Origin: Fragilaria crotonensis
Taxonomy: Eukaryota; Bacillariophyta; Fragilariophyceae; Fragilariales; Fragilariaceae
Length of the DNA: 64,000 bases
Assembly: GCA_022925895.1 (NCBI GenBank)
Contig: JAKSYS010000122.1
Location: forward strand, 49,589-113,588
Direction: 5' to 3'
Positions within the stretch are counted from its first letter, which is position 1. Every line of letters begins with the position of its first letter. Under the pieces are notes generated by a model. It made no database searches and was not told the origin of the DNA. It was given only the letters and a program-made list of their open reading frames with translations. This document shows, in pieces, positions 32,489 through 42,152 of the stretch. The position numbers and the translations under genes were made by a program.

Positions 32489-33800
32489 ATGACGCATCCT
32501 CGTTTTAGTTTCGACATTAACGAATGGTTGCCGTCGCCAGTCCTTTACGGCCGCACTCCTGACGAAAAAGAACATATCTACAGACGACGTGCCAATGATG
32601 CATTATTCCGTCAAAACGCAACACCAGAAGCTTGGTATCGTTACGTTACGCTGGGATATTATGCCGTCGATGATGGACAAATCTTCGAACAAGAATGGAA
32701 CCGCTCTAGAGAGAATTCTGTTCGCATTCATCAGCTCATTTGGTACAACTACCTATATCATATCGATCGAGACATGGATATTCCACCAAAACTGGACTCA
32801 TGGGCTACCCAGATCTCTCAACAGGCACTCCAACAACTGGACCCCAACTCATTGATGATGGACACTTTGAGACTCACTTGGAAACAAACAATGGAAAAGT
32901 TTGACTCAGAGAAGAAGACCGCTGAATGGATTCCAGTATCCGGGCGCACAAACCGTGCCAATCGCAGATCTCCATCTCCACGTCTCCTTCCCCATCATCA
33001 ACACCCACACGTGCTCAAGTCTCACCTCGAGAATGCTACAACATCTCAACCTTGACCACAACGCTGCTCAGACGTCCACAAATCAGGAAACGCCTAGGAT
33101 CTCGCACGATCCTCGAGACAAACCCGTCAACAATATTTCCGATACTCCAATCGATCCAGCACCAGTTCCTCCAGAAGACCATAGGATGGAAGAGGCTTCA
33201 GATTCTGGACAATCGGACAAGATGGTTGAGTTTCCGGTTAATGGCTGACGGGACACACCGCATTACTATTTGTTGGACTGTAGATGGAGACGTCAAACAG
33301 CTGGAAGGTACACCCCATCTTTTGTATTCTGAAATCCATCATTCTCTCTTGGGTCTCCTATTCGATACTCATGACGGAATGCTGCATCCCTGGAAAAACA
33401 CCGCGGCGTACATTGCACAGCCAGTATTGCAAGTTCCAACAGACGATTTAATTCACTTCATAACTCCCAATATCACCACCATAGCGAAGTCATCTCAAAT
33501 CATCTTTGCGATCCGATTCAGGTTTACCCCAAAACACCCACGTGCTTGGCGTAAAAGGATACAACCAAAGAAACCATGATGCTCAACAAGGTCAAGATTC
33601 AAGTGTCGAATTCTACGAGTAATTGTGGTGACTCTGTAACCGCTGGCTACATCTTGCTCAAGCACCCAAGATGACGCACAAAACGTGGTATCTGGAATTT
33701 TGAGACAACAAGTGCCTAAAGAGACGCCGTATTTCGACCTTCAGCTCCAGCACAAAACACCAGTGGGTCAATCGATCAGTCATATAGCGGTACTGTGCGG
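32489..33800 (+). pseudogene. ORF1-like protein of element 2 (decayed)
   Basis: Begins MTHPRFSFDINEWLPSP. The first frame runs to about 32960 (TPEAWYRYVTLGYYA is typical of this ORF1 type in protist elements). A Ser/Pro/His-rich linker follows in other frames. A conserved C-terminal part (TICWTVDGDVKQLEG, then GYILLKHP, then QVPKETPYFDLQL) is spread over three frames. One break is a lost T in a TTTT run near 33705, and another a lost A near 33668. The role would be binding the element RNA. Confidence 0.65.
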
Positions 33801-35938
33801 AGTTCCGACGGCGGCACCAATTCGACTTAGCACGGAGAATCTACTCCAGAATATTCCATGGGGAGATACGCTGGCATCAATAGATCCAACACATACCAGA
33901 TTTTATGGAATGAATGCTAGTAATGGAATTCAGCTCGATAGAGAAGGAGGTCAATTTACCGAGTACTGTAAGCTCCACGCAGAGACGCAGGCAGACATTA
34001 GCGGAATCCAAGAACACAATTTGGATACAACACAACCGAGATTGCGAAGAATTATGTACGACACCGTGCGGAAGCATTGGAAACGTAGCACGTTTTCCCA
34101 TGCTAGCACGCCGATTACATTTGCAAGCCCTTATAAACCAGGAGGCACACTCCTTTTATCAACGGATAGCATCATTGGCCGAGTCGTGGATCATGGCTCA
34201 GATACTTGGGGTAGGTGGGCGTATCAAAGTCTGCAAGGGCGTCAACGTATAAAAGTTACGTTCATATCGGCGTATCAAGTGGAGCAGAAAGAAAAGATAG
34301 CGAGCCTCGCAGCGTCAGCGTCAATGGACGATCAACACAAAGCTAAGATCCTTCGGAATATTCGAGTCTCAGAGGCCATCAAACGAGTCTATGACAAGAT
34401 TCGCGCCTTCCGTAACACAAACACTCCAAAAGGCATCACACAAGTTGAAATCCCGCGGAGTTTTGGCATCAGTTTGCATTATACATCACATCATGATCTA
34501 TACCATGATGCGGGTTCCATTTCAAGGACAAATGGCATGCGACAACAAAGCCATTGTTCAACAGGTCCAGCCATTCTTTCTGATACACTCATCTGACGAA
34601 CATCATCCCGTACAGCCCGCAACCGTGCATCTGGACCCCCTCTCCCCAGAATGGGATGTCTTGAATGAAATATATCACACAGTTAGACATACATGGTGTC
34701 ACACAACCCTCGAACACATAAAGGGCCATCAAGACAAAGACACAGCGGTAAATGATCTTCCATTGCTAGCCCAACTTAATATTGAGGCAGACCAGCTTGT
34801 TGCAGGCCACCATCAGCAGATCCTCCCCGATCCGTCTCCTCGCGCATATTTGATGGAACACACAGGTGCACATTTCCATTTATCGACAGGCACAGTTACT
34901 TCACAGTACGATCCAACTATTCGACGCGCATACACCAACCCCATGAGTGTCTCATACTTGCAAGCTCGTTTTCAGTGGACACCAGAGGTCTTCGCATCAA
35001 TTCATTGGGGGGCGCATGGCACCGCACTCCGCGGCCAAAGAGTATCTCATGTTCACTTCACCAAACTCGTGTATGATTTGCTTCCCACCAATAAACTTCT
35101 ACATCGCTACAACAGCAGCAGCCATACCTCGAAATGCCCATGTTGCGACCTTCAAATTGACGAGACGCGCGACCATTTATTACAATGCTCGGCAACAGAC
35201 GCATGGCGAGAATCGTTCCTGACATCCCTTCGCAAACGATGTGGAGAACTGAACACCTCTCCTCGGTTACAAGAATATTTGTTTGTCACTATCAGAACCT
35301 GGTTAACAGACGGCGAAGTTCGGGCCGTCGACGGATTTCCAAGGGCCTTCCAGCAATTGACAGAGTCTCAATCCGCCATCGGGTGGCGGCACGTGTTCAG
35401 CGGCCGATTTAGTGTGCAGTGGGCAATAGCTCAAAGTTGTCATCTCGAGCAGGAAGATGTGGATCAGCCGACGACAGCTGGAGTTCAATGGCTAGTTGAA
35501 ATCATCACGACAATATGGCAGCAATGGCGCGAACTCTGGAAACATCGGAACAATATCGTTCATGGGAAAGATGAGGCAGCCCAGCATCAGATACAGAAGA
35601 GAATTCTCGAGAATCGGATCCATAAAGTTTATGAGTTGAAGCATCGCGTCGAACCGAGCCTCAAACACGTCTTTACCTCCACGGCACAATATCACATCGA
35701 CAAAGGCAACACACACATGACAAATTGGTTGGCAGTACACGAACTAGCTGCTATAGAAAGTGAAGCAAAGGCTACCTCACGCGCAATACAGGGCACTCGC
35801 TCTATTCTCTCGTACTTCGGCGGCGGCGGTGGCACAGTACCAAGTTTAAAAAAGTCACCTGCAAGTCTTCTCTCAGACTTGCATGTGACCGTGCGGGTCG
35901 ATTCCGGTACCTCCTGGCTAATGCTGGCAGCACGTTAA
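33801..35938 (+). pseudogene. Element 2 polyprotein: endonuclease and RNase H, no reverse transcriptase
   Basis: The first part resembles an AP-type endonuclease N-terminus: GMNASNGI supplies the Asn and ADISGIQEHN the Glu of the active site. It then jumps to a pre-RT linker (KRVYDKIRAFRN) and, at about 34445, straight into RNase H (RGVLASVC, ACDNKAIVQ, IKGHQD, LNIEADQL). The whole reverse transcriptase is therefore deleted. From 34391 one frame runs to 35938. It contains a zinc-binding module (CPCCDLQIDETRDHLLQC) and a tail with a Trp/Arg-rich helix (WQQWRELWKHRN) and a Gly run. An earlier deletion also fused ORF1 to the endonuclease near 33800. Confidence 0.75.
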
Positions 35939-35954
35939 TTTTGAGATATGTTTT

Positions 35955-35972
35955 TGTATTCTGTAGACCGTA
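35955..35972 (+). repeat. 18-bp target-site duplication, right copy
   Basis: Identical to 31180-31197, directly after the T-run that ends element 2. Confidence 0.8.
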
Positions 35973-38546
35973 AGTTTCAAGTTCCTGCATCACTTCCCTG
36001 TTCACTGTATCCTGCATACCAAGTGTTTGTACTGTACTGAGAACTCAGAGTACTCCTACTAACTATGGCTACTACTAGCTAGCTACTGTAGTAGTAGTAT
36101 TTGTACAATGCTACTCTGGAGTATACTGAAACGATAGCCAGTAATACTCCCGGTACGCTACCGGTACAGTAGTATTGTAGAAGTACCGGGTACTGGAGGT
36201 TCCGGAATATGTGCTATCGGACTATAATCTCTTCCACGTTTAGGACTTTTTTCAAAATCGTTTCGTTTCTTCTGCATTCCACGACTGTGATAACCTCTAG
36301 CTCTAGAGGCTCATCAACCAAAATTGAAAACGTGAACAGGAAAACAAGCAAGGAAGTCCATCGATTGCTATGCAAGTGCAGATACAACAATCAGAGAAAC
36401 CCCGAAAGAAAAAGCAAGCAAAAGAAAGAAAATGGAAGAGAAATGAAGAAAAAGTCTGTGAAGAAAAAGGATAAAAGGGAAGAAAAGAAAGAACAAGCTC
36501 TACTCACTAATTTGGAGAAGGTTTAAACGGTCCCAAATGGGCTTTTAGAGCTTTATGTACCTCACAAGAAGTAGTAGTAGTATCATGTGAATCTTATCTT
36601 CTATGCCACGTATTTTCATGTTTGAGTGGCTCGTTGGCTCAATGAAACAAAAATTCTACTACATGCAATGGAGTAAGCAAAAGGAAGCAACAAATAGAAG
36701 AAGGTAAACTTGAAGAAGCTTTATTTTGTTTAGATAGAAATCTGCGGAGGTTCTTGTCGTAGTATTAATAAAATCCGTCAAAGTCTGATCGCTATCTAGT
36801 TTTATACATGCAGTAGCTACAGTCTTACCATGATGTCTACAGGTGTGTGAGAGGGACAAAGAATATAACCTACAAACAGTTGACCTCATGCAACACATTT
36901 GAATGAGTGATGGATTTGTATGTTGACTGTTGGATGGCCTAGGAATGATGATGATGTGGGCACTGTCTACGTCTTTATTGTTATGGTGTAGTAGCTCCTA
37001 TTTTGAAAGGAGATGGACTACTAGTCCTGCCTGATATGCTGCAGACTAGTACTAGATAGTAAAACCAGGCAAAGGGAGTGAAGTTCAACAATTAGTACTA
37101 CTATTGAGATTGCTGTGGTTTTGAGCTGTATAGTGCTGTGTTGTTGGTGTGTCATCATATTGAGTAACATCTCATACTGCCTGTCTTCAGTCCGTACAGC
37201 AGTGAATGTGACAACACGACAAGCAATGGCAGGTAAATCACCATGCATGGTCAATCATAGTAGGCATCATCATGCACCAATGGCAAACGCAGATGCCCTT
37301 GTCATTGAAGAATTATAGAAAATGGATGTAAACTTGCAAATACTCTTTAACTCAATCCTCCAGCAAGATTTGGAATGTACATTCCAACTACTACTGTTTG
37401 TGAAGTGGTAATCTGCAAGCATGCCTTTAGACTGGCATCATCATATTGAGAAGTTGCTTGAATCATTGGTATTCAATGATAAAGGCTCAACGCCTCCATT
37501 TGCCTTCAACAATGTGGCTTGAATTGTTGCTGAACAAAACAACGTTTTGTAGTCCTCTGGCTGATGTGGTTCTTGTCGTGCCTGGAGTCCCCATGGCACT
37601 GCTACTACCGGTGTACTAGTATAATGAACGATTGGTACGTCCGGTGTCTGTACGAGGTGCGTTACGTCTACGGGTACCGGTAGTAGGCCCATCGAAACTC
37701 GCAAATGCTTGCAAGTATGAGCACATACAGTGGAATACTACAGTACCAGACTCGAACTCCAGTTCACATTTTGCTGTAGTTGTACGTTGTACTATAGGGT
37801 ACTGGGTACTGGGTACTAGTACCTGGTACAGTACTGAGAGTCTGACACATATGAAAAGATTATTGGTGTCGTACGCCGCTCGTACACAATGACTAGACCT
37901 ACTAGTACAAGTAGAGATTTGGAAGTACCACTCAGTACTCCGTACAGTATTTGGACTGTACAGTTCTCTAATTGAATACTGTAGGACGAGGTACTACTAC
38001 CGGTAGTACCAGTAGAGTAGCAGACATGTTAGGAGCAATTCTGGACTTGCTTGAAGAAAAGACTGCAAAGCTGCAAGGTGATCGTCGGCGATGGTCCGAG
38101 TGTATTGAACGGATCCGATCCACCTGTCCAATGCGTGGACAACACTCAGCAAACACTGATGATCATTATAGAATATTCTGAAGCGACGACTCGTCAAAGG
38201 GAGCTCAGATTGATGGCTCTTTTGGTGATGGAAGCACTACTCAAACTAATAATGTATTCGCAATTTGCAGATTTATTACAATGAATACGACACCCAAGTG
38301 GTTGCCAGATTTTTCTGTTAGCCCTTCCCTCACATCACCCGTCACCGTCGTAGTAGTTACGGAGTAACACTGCACCGACCCTCCCTGTAATTCCCGATTG
38401 TGTCACCGCATGCCATCCTCCACACGAAAATGACAACGAAAGCAACATGATTGCAGCCGTGGGCAAAAATCACAGCGCAATGCCCCATCTTTAATCCACA
38501 GCCATTGCGATTGGAAGGAATCGATCATTAACAGCAGTCGATGCCG
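35973..38546. other. Intergenic, palindrome-rich, no supported gene
   Basis: 36000-36200 and 37570-38030 are dense in GTAC, CCGGTA and CTAGT words; 37796-37815 has GGGTACT three times in tandem. A Lys/Glu-rich frame at 36209-36526 follows an A/G-rich tract and is not accepted. AT-rich sequence fills the rest. Confidence 0.5.
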
Positions 38547-38798
38547 TTACGGCAGAGCTTTGAAATCCAAATGACGCTGTACTGACGCGTACATGGCATG
38601 GATCTGTTGGTGTGTCCCCGATGCGACCGCCATCGTTGAGGAACAGGAAGGCGATGATGAATGGATCATCTTGCGTCGTTTGGCCAGAGGTTCGTCAGCA
38701 AAAGTATGAATCTGTTGACGGCCCACAAAGACTAACGGCTGATGACGGCGATGGCAGTTGTTGCTGTTGCCTTTTTCCATCATTTGAGTATCAATCAT
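38547..38798 (-). CDS. Possible small protein of 83 residues
   Basis: An ATG-started frame (MIDTQMMEKGN) with a plausible but unremarkable composition, including PLVFVGRQQIHTF and a basic patch LAKRRKM that could act as a nuclear signal. No family is recognised, there is no paralog in the window, and it may be a fragment of a larger spliced gene. Confidence 0.25.
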   Translation of the reverse strand: MIDTQMMEKGNSNNCHRRHQPLVFVGRQQIHTFADEPLAKRRKMIHSSSPSCSSTMAVASGTHQQIHAMYASVQRHLDFKALP

Positions 38799-39668
38799 CG
38801 TGCGGTGTGTATTTGTATATCTATGGCACAATGTGCGTTATAAATGTGATGGATCGAAGGTGTGTGTGTTGATGTTTGATTGAAGGAAGCAATTGAATGA
38901 CAAAGATTCAGAATAGGTGGCGCTACTGTTAGGCTCGAGTATCGGGATATTGATCTTCTACTGGAATTTATGCGAAACAAGATGCAACCTGTGCGATCGC
39001 ATCGGTGGGCGTGAGGAGAGTCGAACCAGATGCGTGTCGAATTCGATTGCGCATGCGCGAGGTCGGCGGTTGGATTACGTCGGCATGTTATCTCCTAATA
39101 CTCGAGCATCCATCCTAAACAATTGGTCCAACACACGTCCATACGAGGTCACAGATCCTGCAATTGACACATTTAGCCATGTTCAATCACCAGCGGGTAA
39201 CCGCCTCTTACCGGATTCTGCTGAAGATTTGAATGGCCGTGTGTATCACGCGCCTGACTAACCAACTTATTTTGGCGCGACGTGTTCAGAAACCCAGTGA
39301 GAGCAGTTTCATGACAAAACTGTCCAAAACGAGCGCATGGCGGCCGTGGCCTACGGTGCATGCATTCGTTAAAGATTACTTCATGGTTCAAGTTTCATTC
39401 ATGGAACATTCGTTTTGGAAATGCATGCATCTATGTCCTGCTTCCTGCTCCGGGCCCATGAAGACGAGTATAGCATAGACATGATGTGATCATACTGCGA
39501 TTAATGCTCTTCAGAGAGAATTTTGTGTGAGCTGACAATGCAACGCGAAACTCAACAACCCGTGCCCCAACTAGTGCACTCTAGGTGTTACTTTGTAGAA
39601 AAAGAAAGCGATCAAAACTTGTTTAGCAATCTCGCATGTTCCATCATATATGCTTCCTCTTTCTAAGT
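38799..39668. other. Intergenic, no supported gene
   Basis: Mixed-composition sequence between the possible small gene and the end of the WD40-like gene; the right part probably carries the 3' UTR of the latter. No RNA gene was recognised by eye. Confidence 0.45.
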
Positions 39669-41345
39669 TTATAATCCACCCCAAACAAACAAGTCACCAT
39701 CGACCGAGCCTCCCGCAAAGGACGTTCCTTCGGCATTCCACGACAAGGATGTGAGTCGGGTCCGTATCCCCATATTATCTTCCAAGTCAGGAGACATGTG
39801 GCCCACGACCGCGGCACCGGATGCACCCTTGGAAACAGCACCATCCGTACCGGCACGGCGTTTGCGACTCGGACGGGGTTGCGGGGATCGGAGTGTGGTA
39901 TCCAAAATGGAAATTTTGGTCCTGGCGCCCGTCTCCGTGTGGGCGACGGCGATATGGTCCAGAGATGGAGTGACGGCCACGACGGAATCGTGGGGGAGTG
40001 CGGAATATCGAACAACAACCGAGTCGCGAATGTAATCGTAGAGAATCAGGTCGGTACCACAACTGTTGTATGGGTCGGTCGACTGCAAGGAAATCATAAT
40101 TGTGCTCTTGTCACGAGAGGCAACAATCTTGTTGATGTAGACATGTCTGTTCCAAGGCCTTGGAGGTTGGGACGGGCCCACACAAATTTTGTCATCACCG
40201 TCCTGTTGAGATACATGCCATTGCATGGAGGATTCCAAGCATGCCACATAGTCGCGAGGAAATTGTGGAAGATAATGTGAAGGAGTAGTCCGAGACACCA
40301 AGGGCGTTTCGTTCCATTTTCGTAGATCCCAAACACGCACCGAGTGCAGGCGTGCGTACTGCGACGACGACGATGACGGTACCATTGAATTCCGAGAATG
40401 ATGGGAGGTTGCTAGAGCATGGTCGGAAACAAAACAACATGAAGTGATATCGTCATGATTGGATTGTGGCTTACTGTAGCAGACCACCGGTCCTTTCACT
40501 CGATGATCCATAATCGAGAAACAATCGCGTTCGGGGTCAACAAAGGCAGAGTATAGGGTGCTGCCAGTCTCCCAAAAGGCCCATCCATTCTGTCGTGACG
40601 AGTCTGATACTGTACAGGCAAGGTTTGTGATGGTGCTTTCCAATCCCTGAAAAATGTTGGGACGTGTCAAGTACCCCTTGGTCTCCCAGTTACTAATCTG
40701 GGACCAACCCATTGTTGCAGCATTCGAAAAGTCATCGAGGCTGCAATTCCAAAGGGGCCACTTGAAGTCTCGATGGTATCGTCGATAAGGTCCTGATCGT
40801 TGATAGCCAGTGTAGAAGGACGACAATGATGATGATGTCGATGACGCGTTGCGTATCGGGATCCCGTGTGGACACGTTGCCCACCTTCCTTCCTGTCCAC
40901 TGTATATTTGATAATCACCATTGGGTAGTCCGACTGCGAACGAGGAAGCATCGGATAATGGAAATAGCTTGAGTGGAGTGGGACAATCTTGCAGAGGAGG
41001 GAGATCCAGAAGCTTGTTGGTCTTTCCAGACTTTCCCAGGGCCAGTTGATGAACTGCAATGCGACCGTGCGAATCGGCCGATATGATTGTGGAATTGTTG
41101 AGGTACTCGACTTGATCCATAAATGATGTTGTCATGGATAGCGAATTCGAATCCAGTCCTCGACGAATTGTTGTACAAGGATTGGCATCTTTCAGAAGTC
41201 GGTTCCGACCGATAGTCCGAGCAATTTGTTGTTTTCGTTTTTGCTCTTGACGGCAACTATGATTACGATGATGAGGATGCCTCTCATCCGTTAGAAGTAG
41301 TCGAGTTTGATTTGACGGCATGGCGGTAATAGGATCGTACCTCAT
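39669..41345 (-). CDS. WD40-repeat-like protein
   Basis: A 558-residue protein. The start is the ATG at 41345 (MRYDPITAMPS); the frame runs further up only with a TTG. An N-terminal basic His/Arg/Gln-rich region (about residues 20-55) precedes beta-propeller-like blades: VEYLNNSTIISADSHGRIAV (blade with Ser-Ala-Asp), ITSCCFVSDHALATSHH, then HSVRVWDLRKWN (a clear WD blade end), and LTSLSWNAEGTSFAGGSVDGDLFVWG at the C-terminus. Intervening blades are weak. VWDLRK is also found in Cdt2/DTL-type CUL4 adaptors, but that is too little to name it. A basic stretch near residue 510 (RPSRKRRAG) may be a nuclear signal. Single exon. Expected role: scaffold in a nuclear complex. Confidence 0.75.
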   Translation of the reverse strand: MRYDPITAMPSNQTRLLLTDERHPHHRNHSCRQEQKRKQQIARTIGRNRLLKDANPCTTIRRGLDSNSLSMTTSFMDQVEYLNNSTIISADSHGRIAVHQLALGKSGKTNKLLDLPPLQDCPTPLKLFPLSDASSFAVGLPNGDYQIYSGQEGRWATCPHGIPIRNASSTSSSLSSFYTGYQRSGPYRRYHRDFKWPLWNCSLDDFSNAATMGWSQISNWETKGYLTRPNIFQGLESTITNLACTVSDSSRQNGWAFWETGSTLYSAFVDPERDCFSIMDHRVKGPVVCYSKPQSNHDDITSCCFVSDHALATSHHSRNSMVPSSSSSQYARLHSVRVWDLRKWNETPLVSRTTPSHYLPQFPRDYVACLESSMQWHVSQQDGDDKICVGPSQPPRPWNRHVYINKIVASRDKSTIMISLQSTDPYNSCGTDLILYDYIRDSVVVRYSALPHDSVVAVTPSLDHIAVAHTETGARTKISILDTTLRSPQPRPSRKRRAGTDGAVSKGASGAAVVGHMSPDLEDNMGIRTRLTSLSWNAEGTSFAGGSVDGDLFVWGGL

Positions 41346-42152
41346 AACAGTAAGCACTGTCACTGAACTATTGGACAAGTTTCAGGACGTTTCAGGTTGT
41401 GGTTTGCTTGTGTTGTTGTACTCCAATCACGCAAGTTGTCACAGGGTGGTTCTAGTAAAAGTGACTGCAAACAATAGCATGATGATGGAACGAGCGCACA
41501 AACAACGAATCTGACAATCAGATTGTTAAGAGATATACTGTAATTTATGAGAGATGAGAGTAGATTGTGACGAACTCCTCGTCATATGCATAATGTATAT
41601 TCACACTTGTCGTCGTGTCATTGTCGCCATTGGATCAAAGATCAAGTGGATGCGGGCAATGACAGTACTGTTACAGTATACTGGCCTACAGTTGATTCGC
41701 ACGGTATCTGTGTACCAGGTACTCCGAGCGCCGAGCTCCGAGTATGCGAGTACTGATCGACAGTAGACCTAATGGTTAGTACCGGTAGTTAGTACTTGGG
41801 TGCCGGTTGGCTGACGGACTTGATAGCAGGGGAAGCGAACATGATGGTCTGATGGATCAACACAAGAGCGTCCAACGTCCAAGATGTTCTCCAAACCTAC
41901 AACTAAGAAAGTAACGCTTCACGCCATCAACAAGAAAGAAACCCAACATTGGATCGTGGCTCTAAAACCAAACCAGGGATTCTAGCTTAATGTTGGTGAC
42001 ATTGATTGGTAGTATGGTTCTATGAATGGGAAACAAAACCTGATAGAGTTATCATTTGCACGGCTAGGCCGTCAACAGGTAATCAAAACACGCGCATGAT
42101 CGTCATTGCTTGCACAGGTTGTTTTGCATAGACAGCCTCGTTCGTCGGGGCC
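41346..42152. other. Intergenic, no supported gene
   Basis: Contains the likely promoter of the WD40-like gene. A GTAC- and GAGC-rich patch lies at about 41690-41800. Nothing else is recognised. Confidence 0.5.

Larger units (their letters stand above)
31198..35954 (+). mobile_element. Internally deleted non-LTR retrotransposon (element 2)
   Basis: A 4,757-bp unit between 18-bp direct repeats, ending in ATGTTTT before the right repeat. A long 5' part (31198-32488) holds a GAACGACAAC-type low-complexity tract and a hairpin. It is followed by an ORF1-like region (32489-33800), an endonuclease piece (33800-34440) and an RNase H/zinc tail (34445-35938). The reverse transcriptase is missing entirely, so the copy could only have moved with help. 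It differs in sequence from element 1 but has similar target duplication size and T-rich end. Confidence 0.8.

Noticed and set aside
36209-36526. Lys/Glu-rich 105-residue frame
   Set aside because: Composition follows an A/G-rich tract; no domain, no paralog, no splice context.
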